Below, one piece after another: positions 44,501-51,684 of a DNA stretch of 64,000 nucleotides. A model generated the notes under the pieces. That model saw nothing but the letters and a program-made list of their open reading frames with translations. It searched no databases and was not told the DNA's origin. Position numbers and translations under genes: made by a program. Each line of letters begins with the position of its first letter. Position 1 is the stretch's first letter. Where the stretch lies: the NCBI RefSeq assembly GCF_004364575.1, contig NZ_SOAG01000021.1:1-64000 (forward strand), read 5' to 3'. This stretch comes from Myroides indicus. Its GTDB lineage: Bacteria > Bacteroidota > Bacteroidia > Flavobacteriales > Flavobacteriaceae.

Positions 44501-44861
44501 TTCTTTTCGACAAAGTCTGATACCCCGTATTAATAACCACCTCTTCAATCATTTCTGATTCTGATTGCAAAGCAATATTAATAACAGACTGCGTATCTAC
44601 TTTTTTTTCGGCTGTTGCATACCCAAAGTATTCAAAAACCAAAACGGCATTGCCATCTTTTACCGTAATAGAGTATTTACCATCTTCGTCGGTCATTACC
44701 CCTTCTTGAGTCCCTTTGATTAATACATTTGCCCAGCCTAGAGGTGACCCATCTCCGCTGGCAGTAACTTGTCCTGTAACCTTTCTACTTTGCGCATAAA
44801 CACCTTGTATTGTGCCAATTGCAAATAAAGCAAAGAAGAAATGAAGTACAATTTTCCTCAT
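41502..44861 (-). CDS. SusC/RagA-family TonB-linked outer-membrane transporter
   Basis: The 1119-residue chain has signal peptide MRKIVLHFFFALFAIGTIQG (cut after YAQ). An N-terminal carboxypeptidase-like domain follows (VTGQVTASGDGSPLGWANVLIKG), then the plug (VVINTGYQTLSKRKEAG, KGAAGVTVQ-type SusC box, VKGASSIMGD-like, SAIYGSRAMNGVVVITT) and a large barrel ending in QYTLTLNVGF. It imports large nutrients with the SusD lid and TonB energy. The downstream metallopeptidase and DUF4302 lipoprotein suggest a peptide-type cargo. No ECF sigma/anti-sigma pair or hybrid sensor is next to it. Confidence 0.95.
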   Translation of the reverse strand: MRKIVLHFFFALFAIGTIQGVYAQSRKVTGQVTASGDGSPLGWANVLIKGTQEGVMTDEDGKYSITVKDGNAVLVFEYFGYATAEKKVDTQSVINIALQSESEMIEEVVINTGYQTLSKRKEAGAVSRIDAKELKVDGVTDVSRMIEGKAAGVTVQNVTGTFGAAPKITVRGASSIMGDTKPLWVIDGVVQEDIVNVSFEDLASGNSETLLSSAIAGLNADDVQSIDILKDASATAIYGSRAMNGVVVITTKSGRKETPLSISYSMENTIRTVPVYGQYDLMNSQETMDVYQELEKKGQITYPNSLFGRYGGVYNMYYKGVNNYNTATGKYDYVNDEVGRNTFLRKYEMANTNWFKTLFRPSIAQTHSLSFSGGGTNNAYFASVGYYADPGWTIADRVHRLTMNLKNTFFVNDKFTLSLSANASVRDQKAPGTYDGEVDVVNGAVSRDFDINPFSFALNTSRALRPYNDNGDYEYYRSNWAPFNILNELESNYMDIDVKDIRFQLDADYKISSKVKYNLNAAARYASTKRTHSLTESSNVIAAYNAAGNTIERDQNIYLYKDPENPVAPGVPVMPNGGMRRNFSNDMTSFYVRNSVTYADVFNDKHELDVFAGTDMRVVNRSSDYFLSHGVQYDKGLTSYPNMTALQKLIDQGGDYFTFSEERERTLAFFSKIGYTFDNRYTLALTGRYDGSNRQGDTGASRWLPTWTVAGKWNAKQEKFLIDNETISNLSLRASYGLTATAGPATNSLAIYRSIIPYRYLSGNRENALDIEALQNADLTWEKQYELNIGFDLGLFNNRVQLAGDVYQRNAFDLIDIVRTTGVGGESYKLGNNADMKIQGLEFGLTTTNIKTSDFNWTSTINASLFKQEITSLQNIPRVIDLVTGVGGNVEGKPRNSIYSYQFTGLNHEGLPTFVMADGQTNNVSGANFQDSSNITDYLKYEGSSEPNKTLGISNTFTYKNWSLNVFIVASGGNKVRLNPMFASTYSDLDVFSKDMKDRWMVPGDEQFTNIPVIPDVTQIGNYGSSALGIAYNTYNYSTARIADGDFVRLKNVSLAYEFPDHFKKKMKFSNFSLRLMTTNPWLIYSDKKLNGQDPEFFQSGGVAMPVTSQYTLTLNVGF

Positions 44862-45191
44862 GTTTTATTAATTTTAAATTGTTTAACAAACAAATAACAA
44901 AAAAACGACATATGCTAATTTTATGTTATCTTTTTTAATGCCTCACTGAAAATCAAAGAAAAAACAATGAAAACCAGTTAGTTAATATTTACAGCATTAT
45001 GAGTGCAAGATATATAAAAATATTTATTCTCAACAAAAATCATGAAAAATTAAATTAAAAAACAAATCATAGTTAAAAAAATTAAATACAAAACACAAAT
45101 AATACAAAAAATAAACATATAAATCATTTTTTAACTGTACCATAAAATATTTCATCATTTTCTTAAAGAAAAAGCATTTTGTTTTCTCCAT
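44862..45191. other. 330-base gene-free AT-rich stretch upstream of susC
   Basis: No supported gene. The sequence is almost entirely A/T with poly-A and poly-T runs. An open frame overlapping the mscL terminator is low complexity and not credible. The susC promoter should be here, but I see no TAnnTTTG with correct spacing. Confidence 0.6.
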
Positions 45192-45230
45192 AAAAAGAGA
45201 GCCGCATCTTTCGATACAGCTCTCTTTTTT
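45192..45230 (-). terminator. Terminator before mscL / after SusC upstream region
   Basis: AAAAAGAGAGC pairs with GCTCTCTTTTT, with an inner ATC/GAT helix, 14 bases after the mscL stop. Confidence 0.8.
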
Positions 45231-45244
45231 ATCAATTATCAATT

Positions 45245-45682
45245 TTACTTTTGATTCTTCAGCAAATCTCGGATTTCAGCAAGCAGCTCCTCTTGCGTAG
45301 GACCCGCCGGAACTTCCGGTGCAGGCGCTTCTACTTCCTGACGTTTTAACTTGTTCATCCCTTTTACCAGCATAAATACAACCAAAGCTAAAAGCAAAAA
45401 GCTAATTAAAACAGTTATAAAATTACCATAAGCAAATATCACTGCACCTTCAATTGCTTTCGCATCTGCTAAAGTCAATCCAGACTCTACATTGCCTTTT
45501 AATACAACATATAAATTGGAGAAATCTGGTGTACCTATTACCGCAGATACTAAAGGCATAATTAAATCATTAACCACGCTATCGATAATTTTTCCAAAAG
45601 CGCCTCCAATAATCACCCCTACTGCCAAATCCATAACATTGCCTTTGACAGCAAATTCTTTAAATTCTTTTACAAACCCCAT
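45245..45682 (-). CDS. mscL: Large-conductance mechanosensitive channel
   Basis: The 145-residue length is typical of MscL. It opens with [41 protein letters not shown], the amphipathic N-terminus and first helix with the gating Gly residues. A second helix [20 protein letters not shown] and the C-terminal bundle [13 protein letters not shown] follow. It releases solutes on hypo-osmotic shock. Single gene. Confidence 0.97.
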   Translation of the reverse strand: MGFVKEFKEFAVKGNVMDLAVGVIIGGAFGKIIDSVVNDLIMPLVSAVIGTPDFSNLYVVLKGNVESGLTLADAKAIEGAVIFAYGNFITVLISFLLLALVVFMLVKGMNKLKRQEVEAPAPEVPAGPTQEELLAEIRDLLKNQK

Positions 45683-45725
45683 AATTTTTTTTATTTAGAT
45701 AATAATAACACAAAAATATAATAAT

Positions 45726-48164
45726 TTACTCTTCATAAAAAATTCTTTTTACTCGCTGCGAGATACTTGTCAAAATTTCATACGGAATTGTATTTAATTT
45801 TGATGATATTTCCACGACAGGCAACTCCTCTCCAAAAACAATTACCTCATCTCCTTCTTCACAACACATATCTGTAACATCAACCATTAACATATCCATA
45901 CAGATGGAACCTATTATCATTGCTTTTTGCTTATTAATTATAACATAACCTTTTTCATTTCCCCAAGAGCGATGTATCCCGTCGGCATATCCGATAGGAA
46001 CAGTCGCTATCTTTGTTATTCTCTGAGTTTTAAACCTTCTCCCATATCCTACACTTTGTCCTTCAGCGATTTCTTTGACCTGCATTACTCTTGTTTTTAG
46101 GGTACTCACATTTTTCAAACACTTCGTTTCTTCCGTTCCGTTTCCTACTCCGTACAAACCTATTCCTAATCTGACCATATCAAACTGATATTGTGGAAAA
46201 TTAAAAATACCCGAAGTATTCAAAATGTGTTTTATCGGATTAATAGCAAGTTCATTGGTTAAAAGACACACGTTTTCCTGAAAGTTTTCAATCTGATTTA
46301 AAGTAAATCCTATATGTTCAGCAAGATCACTGGAAGACAAATGTGAAAAAATACTTTTCACTTCAACAACATTTGTATATTTTAATATTTCAACTAATTC
46401 CTTTAAATCTTCAACCAAAAAACCATGCCGATGCATCCCTGTGTCCAGTTTAATATGAACAGGATAATTATAACAGTTTTTTTCACGGGCAACTTTAAGG
46501 AAAATATTCAATTCCCTCACCGAATATATTTCGGGTTCCAAATCGTATGCAATCATAGCTTCAAAAGCACTGAATTCGGGATTCATTACAATAACAGGTG
46601 TTTTTATACCAGATTTTCTCAAAGTTATTCCTTCATCAGCGAAAGCCACTCCCAAATAATTCACATTTTCATGCGCTAGCAATTTTGCAATTTCAACACT
46701 TCCATTACCATATCCGAAGGCTTTTACCATAACCATAATTTTAGTTTCTGGTTTTAGCATTGATCGATAAAAATTGAGATTATGTCGAATAGCAGTCAAA
46801 TCAACTTCCAAAACCGTCTCATGTGTTTTTTCTTCAAGCAGACTGACAATCTTATCAAACCGGAAACTTCTCGCTCCTTTTACTAAAATAGTTTCATCGT
46901 TAAAATCGTCTATCGACATCTTTTGCAAAAAAGTATCTGTGTTTTTAAAAAACAACATGTTATTTAAACCTGAAAGATATTTGCCTATGTTTTCTCCAAT
47001 TGCAATAATCTTTGTCAATTTATGACGCTCCAACAATACTCTTATCTGTTCGTAAACTTCGGTCTCTTTATAGTCACTCCTAAAAACATCTGACAAAACA
47101 ATTGTTTTTGCGTGATTAGTCTTGTGTTTTTCTAAAAAATCTAAAGCTATAATGATAGACTGATAGTCAGCATTATATGCATCGTCAATAATAACACAAC
47201 GATTAACTCCCTTCTTAACTTGCAATCGCATTTCTATCGGATACAACTTCATAATTCTCTGTTGTATAATTTCGTCCGGATATTTCAAATAAAGCAATAC
47301 ACAAATACAAATTACAATATTGTTGATTGACATACTGTCGTCAAAAGGCACTTTTACTTCTATTTCTCGCCCATTATATATAAGGTGTAAGTTTTTTCCT
47401 TGTATTTTTGCAAAAACAGTCGCAGTAGAATCAGAGAAACTCCATGTAAAGAGCTCCTTATCAAAAATATGCTTCGTAATCCTTTTGTCATTTTCACAAA
47501 ATACTACAGTAGCATTTTCAAACAGCTTTATTTTTTCTTGTATTTTTTGATCTATACTATCAAAGCCTTCTTGATGCTCATCCGTAATTGCAGTTAAAAT
47601 ACCCATAGTAGGCTTTATAATTTCAGCCAGTTTTTTCATCTCATTTTGCGTTGAAATTCCAGCTTCAAAAATCCCCAAATTGTGTTTTTCTTCAATACCA
47701 AAAACAGAAAGCGGAACACCTGTTTGAGAATTATAACTTTTTGGACTTTTAATAATCCTGTACTCTTCGCTCATCAGAAAATTAAGCCATTCTTTCACCA
47801 CTGTTTTTCCTTTACTTCCCGTAATTCCAATAACAGGAAAATCGAACTTTAACCGATGAAAGGCAGCAGACCTCTGCAAAGCATGCAGTGTATTTTTTAC
47901 TTTAAAAAAGCATCCCGTTTTATATTGACTTCGCCATTCTTCATGATCTGAAACCACAAAATATTTCACTCCTTTATCAATAAGCTCTCCTATATAGTCA
48001 TGTCCGTTGTGATTTTTGCCTTTCAAGGCAAAAAACAAGGTTTTATTATCATTCAGCAACGACCTGCTATCAACAGACACATGAGCAATTTCAATAGTTT
48101 CACTCTCTTGACAACTTGTTGTTGCGTCCAAAAAGGCAATAAATTCACCGGAATTAAACTTCAT
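45726..48164 (-). CDS. MurF-alanine racemase fusion
   Basis: The 812-residue protein is a fusion. Residues 1 to about 445 are MurF (UDP-MurNAc-tripeptide:D-Ala-D-Ala ligase) with ATP loop VIGITGSKGKTVVKEW, IITDEHQEGF-like central domain and DDAYNADYQS. The remainder is a PLP-dependent alanine racemase: KIMVMVKAFGYGNG with the PLP lysine, SIFSHLSSSD, SVGYGRRF and GSICMDMLMVDVTD with the catalytic Tyr region. One chain thus makes D-Ala and adds D-Ala-D-Ala to the peptidoglycan precursor. This fusion is known from Bacteroidota. The P-loop Lys in GSKGKT replaces the commoner Asn (GSNGKT). Confidence 0.93.
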   Translation of the reverse strand: MKFNSGEFIAFLDATTSCQESETIEIAHVSVDSRSLLNDNKTLFFALKGKNHNGHDYIGELIDKGVKYFVVSDHEEWRSQYKTGCFFKVKNTLHALQRSAAFHRLKFDFPVIGITGSKGKTVVKEWLNFLMSEEYRIIKSPKSYNSQTGVPLSVFGIEEKHNLGIFEAGISTQNEMKKLAEIIKPTMGILTAITDEHQEGFDSIDQKIQEKIKLFENATVVFCENDKRITKHIFDKELFTWSFSDSTATVFAKIQGKNLHLIYNGREIEVKVPFDDSMSINNIVICICVLLYLKYPDEIIQQRIMKLYPIEMRLQVKKGVNRCVIIDDAYNADYQSIIIALDFLEKHKTNHAKTIVLSDVFRSDYKETEVYEQIRVLLERHKLTKIIAIGENIGKYLSGLNNMLFFKNTDTFLQKMSIDDFNDETILVKGARSFRFDKIVSLLEEKTHETVLEVDLTAIRHNLNFYRSMLKPETKIMVMVKAFGYGNGSVEIAKLLAHENVNYLGVAFADEGITLRKSGIKTPVIVMNPEFSAFEAMIAYDLEPEIYSVRELNIFLKVAREKNCYNYPVHIKLDTGMHRHGFLVEDLKELVEILKYTNVVEVKSIFSHLSSSDLAEHIGFTLNQIENFQENVCLLTNELAINPIKHILNTSGIFNFPQYQFDMVRLGIGLYGVGNGTEETKCLKNVSTLKTRVMQVKEIAEGQSVGYGRRFKTQRITKIATVPIGYADGIHRSWGNEKGYVIINKQKAMIIGSICMDMLMVDVTDMCCEEGDEVIVFGEELPVVEISSKLNTIPYEILTSISQRVKRIFYEE

Positions 48165-48307
48165 AGCTATTATATGTTTTTCAAAAACTATTTACAAAGG
48201 TAAGAAGAGTTAACTTATTTTAAATTGCTAAACAATGGATTTAGTCGCTAAATCGGAGTCTATTCTATTTTAATTATACAACTAAATAATCACAAATAAA
48301 ATAAGTA

Positions 48308-48331
48308 AGTCCAAACAAAATTGTTTGGACT
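48308..48331. terminator. Terminator after the small membrane protein
   Basis: AGTCCAAACAA pairs with TTGTTTGGACT (11 bp, 2-base spacer), with T-rich sequence on both strands, between the small membrane protein gene and murF-alr. Confidence 0.6.
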
Positions 48332-48381
48332 TTTATTAGCAATAATTCTCCTTAGTTTAAAACACTTCTTAAAAACCCCTT

Positions 48382-48534
48382 CTATTTTTTAAAATTCAAT
48401 TTAGAAGAGCCCCATACAGTAATTAATGATGTAAGAAAACCCCCTAAAACAGATATTACAATATCATATTTTATAGAATAAAAAACAAAAGTCATCCCCA
48501 AAAAGCAAAACAAAGACATTAACACTTTTTTCAT
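48382..48534 (-). CDS. Small two-helix membrane protein, 50 residues
   Basis: An ATG-started frame encodes MKKVLMSLFCFLGMTFVFYS and a second hydrophobic helix VISVLGGFLTSLITVWGSS, ending in a basic tail. It starts 16 bases after the original (pre-frameshift) end of the glycine-zipper lipoprotein gene and is followed by a terminator, so both form one unit. Size and topology resemble bacteriocin immunity proteins or small holin-like proteins, but no family was recognised. Below usual length cut-offs. Confidence 0.55.
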   Translation of the reverse strand: MKKVLMSLFCFLGMTFVFYSIKYDIVISVLGGFLTSLITVWGSSKLNFKK

Positions 48535-48550
48535 TCTTATAGATATTATA

Positions 48551-49504
48551 CTACAATAGCTCTACACTTAATTCTCTATTAAATGTTTCAATAAAGCTAT
48601 TATCATTTATATCAAAATTCACTTTTGAAATTATAGTATTTTCAGACTGTTCAAGAGGCACAGAATATCCATTAACAACTCCACTACTCCAGCAACAGCA
48701 CTACCGTTCATTCCCATAGCGACAGCTCCTCCAGCTGCACCAAGAACGGTTCCCGCAGGATCCGCTGCACTCCCAAAGACAAATCCTCCTACTAACCCAA
48801 CTCCAGCTCCTCTTGCATCAGCCTTAGCCATATTTTTAACAGCTCTTTTAAACCTATTCCAATCCCAAGATTTTATTTGATTTCTATTTGTTTTTCTTTC
48901 AATGTTTCTATCAATATTTAGAATCCAATTATCTATATTTTGCCCCCAATATTGTAAAGAATACAATCCCGTTACCATATAAGACTTTAATATTAAATAT
49001 TCTTTGTCAAAAAGTAAACTATTACTATAAAGAAACTCCAACTCATCATTTAAATTACTCATTTTTCTGTACGTAACATCAAGTTCATCATCATTGTCAA
49101 AAAGTAGATTATATTGTTTCAAAATATGTTTAGCATCCACACCAAAATTAATTTTTTCATTCAGAAAGACATCAATATCTTTCTTATTAAAAAAATATAC
49201 CTCTTTAGTATCATCAATATTAGAATATTCAAAATAATTTTCTGTTATAGTATTAATTTTATCATATGATTCTGAATATGAATCTATGTCAAATGAAATA
49301 CCTTTTTCTGTTATTTCATTATAAATATACTCCAACCCTCTATTATGCCTTTCTCCTATAAAATCCAAATCGATCGATTTTTCTTTATAACTATGGTTAG
49401 ATTTTTTTTCTAAAGAAAAATCTTTATCAGAAGAACATGAACTAAAAACAAAAACACTCGTTAAAAACAAAAACACTCGTTAAAAATAAAAATAATCTTT
49501 TCAT
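48551..49504 (-). pseudogene. Glycine-zipper lipoprotein gene, broken at both ends
   Basis: The original gene would start at the ATG 49504 (MKRLFLFLTSVFVFSSCSSD, an SPII signal) and end at 48551. A tandem duplication of 19 bases (49444-49462 and 49463-49481) shifts the native start out of frame. An internal GTG at 49476 still allows a weaker signal. A second lesion, loss of one base near 48685-48690, replaces the original C-terminus (SSGVVNGYSVPLEQSENT ... NRELSVELL) with a short out-of-frame tail ending at 48631. The long helical middle is followed by ADARGAGVGLVGGFVFGSA and TVLGAAGGAVAMGMNGSAVAG, a glycine zipper of the bacteriocin-like kind. Unknown family. Confidence 0.6.
49444..49481. 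repeat. Tandem 19-bp duplication in a signal-peptide coding region
   Basis: Two adjacent perfect copies of AACGAGTGTTTTTGTTTTT (minus strand). Removing one copy restores a clean lipoprotein signal peptide in frame with the rest of the gene. Confidence 0.95.
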
Positions 49505-49766
49505 ATAAAATAAAGTTAATTTTAGAATCAAACATAATATAATTTATTAGATTATCTAAACATATTCATAATAAATAGCTTATTTTAATATTCTAACCAT
49601 CTCTTTTTTATCAATAAAAAATAACTAAACATTGGAATCGAAAATATTAGAATCTAATTCTACACTTATAAAACTACTAAAAAAACAATCTTATTAAAAA
49701 AAGCTTTAGCTATTTTGTATTGACAATACTGTTTATATCTTTACCAAAGAAGTATTTTTTAGTTTG
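49505..49766. other. 260-base AT-rich intergenic region
   Basis: No gene seen between the divergent lipoprotein pseudogene and the MBL-rhodanese gene. The sequence is about 80 percent A/T with no strong hairpin. Confidence 0.5.
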
Positions 49767-49774
49767 TAACTTTG
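49767..49774 (+). promoter_or_regulatory. Bac-type -7 element before the MBL-rhodanese gene
   Basis: TAACTTTG matches TAnnTTTG and lies 27 bases before the ATG. No TTG at the right distance was found. Confidence 0.4.
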
Positions 49775-49801
49775 TTACCTCACAGGAAAAAAAAATAGAA
49801 T

Positions 49802-51217
49802 ATGATAATAGAACAAATTTACACCGGTTGTTTAGCTCAGGGAGCGTATTATATAGAAAGCGACGGAGAAGCAGCCATTATCGATCCCTTGCGCGAAGTA
49901 CAGCTCTATATAGACAGAGCTTCCAAAAACAATGCCAAAATAAAATATATTTTTGAAACCCATTTCCATGCTGATTTTGTAAGCGGACACGTAACTTTAG
50001 CCGAAAAAACGGGTGCTCCTATTATTTATGGTCCAAATGCCAATCCAACTTTTGACACTCATATTGCTAAAGACGGAGAAATCTTTAAACTTGGAAAAAT
50101 AACAATTACCGCATTGCATACTCCCGGACATACTATGGAAAGTACCACTTATCTCTTAAAAGATGAAAGTGGAAAAGATCATGCGATCTTTAGTGGCGAC
50201 ACATTATTTTTAGGTGATGTAGGTCGTCCGGATTTGGCACAAAAAGCAGCAAGCCTTACTCAAGAAGAATTAGCGGCTACCTTATATCACAGCCTCAGAA
50301 ACAAAATCATGCCTTTAGCAGATGATGTAATTGTCTATCCGGCACACGGAGCAGGTTCTGCCTGCGGAAAAAATCTGAGTAAAGAAACTGTTGGTACATT
50401 AGGAGAACAAAAACAAACCAATTACGCTTTGCGAGCCGATATGACCGAAGCCGAATTTGTAAAAGAAGTAACAGACGGATTACTTCCTCCTCCTGCCTAT
50501 TTTCCGCTTAACGTAAAACTAAATAAAGAAGGCTATGAAAGTGTTGAAAATATTATTCGCAAAAGCAAACCACTGACTCCAAAAGATTTTATAGCTTTAG
50601 CAGAAGAAAGCGGAGCACTAATTTTGGATGTAAGACCAGGTGCAGATTTCGCATCCGGACATATTCCAGGTTCAATATTTATTGGTTTAGATGGTCAATT
50701 CGCCCCTTGGGTTGGTGCACTTATTACCGATATCCGACAACCTATTTTAATCGTTGCTCCGCAGGACAGAGAAGAAGAATGCATTATTCGCCTTTCGCGC
50801 GTTGGATACGACAATTCTCTCGGCTATTTGAAAGGTGGTTTCGAAGCATGGAAAGCTAACAACAGAGAATATGACAAAATTCAACAAATAACTGCTCAAG
50901 AAATGGAGCAAAAATTAAACAGTGAAGAAATTGCTATTTTTGATGTAAGAAAACCAGGCGAATACAACAATTCACATATTAATTATAAAAAGCTAAGCCA
51001 CGTGCCATTAGATTTTATCAACCAGCACCTTGCTGAATTTCCTCGCAGCCAACCATTTTACATTCACTGTGCAGGAGGATATCGTTCGCTCATTGCGGCA
51101 TCTATTTTAAAAGCACGCGGATACCACAATATGATTGACGTTATCGGCGGTTTTGGAGCTATTAAAAAAACAGGTATCCCTTTGATTAGCGAAGAAAGCT
51201 GCAGTACATCTATTTAA
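49802..51217 (+). CDS. MBL-fold persulfide dioxygenase-like protein with two rhodanese domains
   Basis: In this 471-residue protein the N-terminal metallo-beta-lactamase fold has THFHADFVSGH, TPGHTMES, FSGDTLFLGDVGRPD and VYPAHGAGS, as in ETHE1-like persulfide dioxygenases. Two rhodanese domains follow. The first (LDVRPGADFASGHIPGSI) has no cysteine in its active loop (IVAPQDREE). The second (FDVRKPGEYNNSHI) keeps the loop HCAGGYRS with the sulfur-carrying Cys. This suggests oxidation of glutathione persulfide or similar in sulfide detoxification, with one structural and one catalytic rhodanese. A thioredoxin gene follows after 16 bases. Confidence 0.88.
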   Translation: MIIEQIYTGCLAQGAYYIESDGEAAIIDPLREVQLYIDRASKNNAKIKYIFETHFHADFVSGHVTLAEKTGAPIIYGPNANPTFDTHIAKDGEIFKLGKITITALHTPGHTMESTTYLLKDESGKDHAIFSGDTLFLGDVGRPDLAQKAASLTQEELAATLYHSLRNKIMPLADDVIVYPAHGAGSACGKNLSKETVGTLGEQKQTNYALRADMTEAEFVKEVTDGLLPPPAYFPLNVKLNKEGYESVENIIRKSKPLTPKDFIALAEESGALILDVRPGADFASGHIPGSIFIGLDGQFAPWVGALITDIRQPILIVAPQDREEECIIRLSRVGYDNSLGYLKGGFEAWKANNREYDKIQQITAQEMEQKLNSEEIAIFDVRKPGEYNNSHINYKKLSHVPLDFINQHLAEFPRSQPFYIHCAGGYRSLIAASILKARGYHNMIDVIGGFGAIKKTGIPLISEESCSTSI

Positions 51218-51233
51218 TATAAAAACAAAGGAA

Positions 51234-51551
51234 ATGAATGATTTTCAAAAACTTATAAAGAGCAATCAACTAACCTTAGTTAATTTTTTTGCTACGTGGT
51301 GTGGTCCTTGCCAAATGTTTAAACCGGTTTTGGAAGAAATAAAAAAAGAACTTGGAGATCAAGTAACGATTATTAAAATTGATGTGGATAAAAATCAAGC
51401 TTTTACAGCCGAGTATAGTACAAAGTACAATATGCGCGGCGTTCCAACAACTATGCTTTTCAAAAACAACAAGCTGTTGTGGCAGCAATCGGGATATATG
51501 GATAAGCAGACTGTATTGAATTACATCAATCAATATCAAAACAATTTCTAA
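51234..51551 (+). CDS. Thioredoxin
   Basis: The 105-residue protein has the canonical active site FFATWCGPCQMF, the cis-Pro loop MRGVPTTMLF and standard length. It is a cytoplasmic dithiol reductant. Its place directly behind the MBL-rhodanese gene suggests it reduces the persulfide on that enzyme or recycles its products (inference). A terminator follows after 11 bases, so the pair is one operon. Confidence 0.92.
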   Translation: MNDFQKLIKSNQLTLVNFFATWCGPCQMFKPVLEEIKKELGDQVTIIKIDVDKNQAFTAEYSTKYNMRGVPTTMLFKNNKLLWQQSGYMDKQTVLNYINQYQNNF

Positions 51552-51562
51552 ATCCAAAAACG

Positions 51563-51590
51563 AGCCGATATTAAAAAGTATCGGCTTATT
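51563..51590 (+). terminator. Terminator after the thioredoxin gene
   Basis: AGCCGATA pairs with TATCGGCT (8 bp) followed by TATTTT, 12 bases after the stop. Confidence 0.75.
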
Positions 51591-51684
51591 TTCTATCTTT
51601 TTTACTTCACATTACTATCAAGTGTAACTTTTATCTTAAAATAAAGCTTATATTTACTTCTTTACTTTAAAAAACACTTATTTA

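Noticed and set aside
45030..45242. 70-codon open frame upstream of susC
   Set aside because: Low-complexity, overlaps the mscL terminator, AT-driven composition.
48631..49476. A normal intact lipoprotein gene at this position
   Set aside because: The frame starts at a GTG inside a duplicated 19-mer and ends in an out-of-frame tail; both ends are better explained by lesions.
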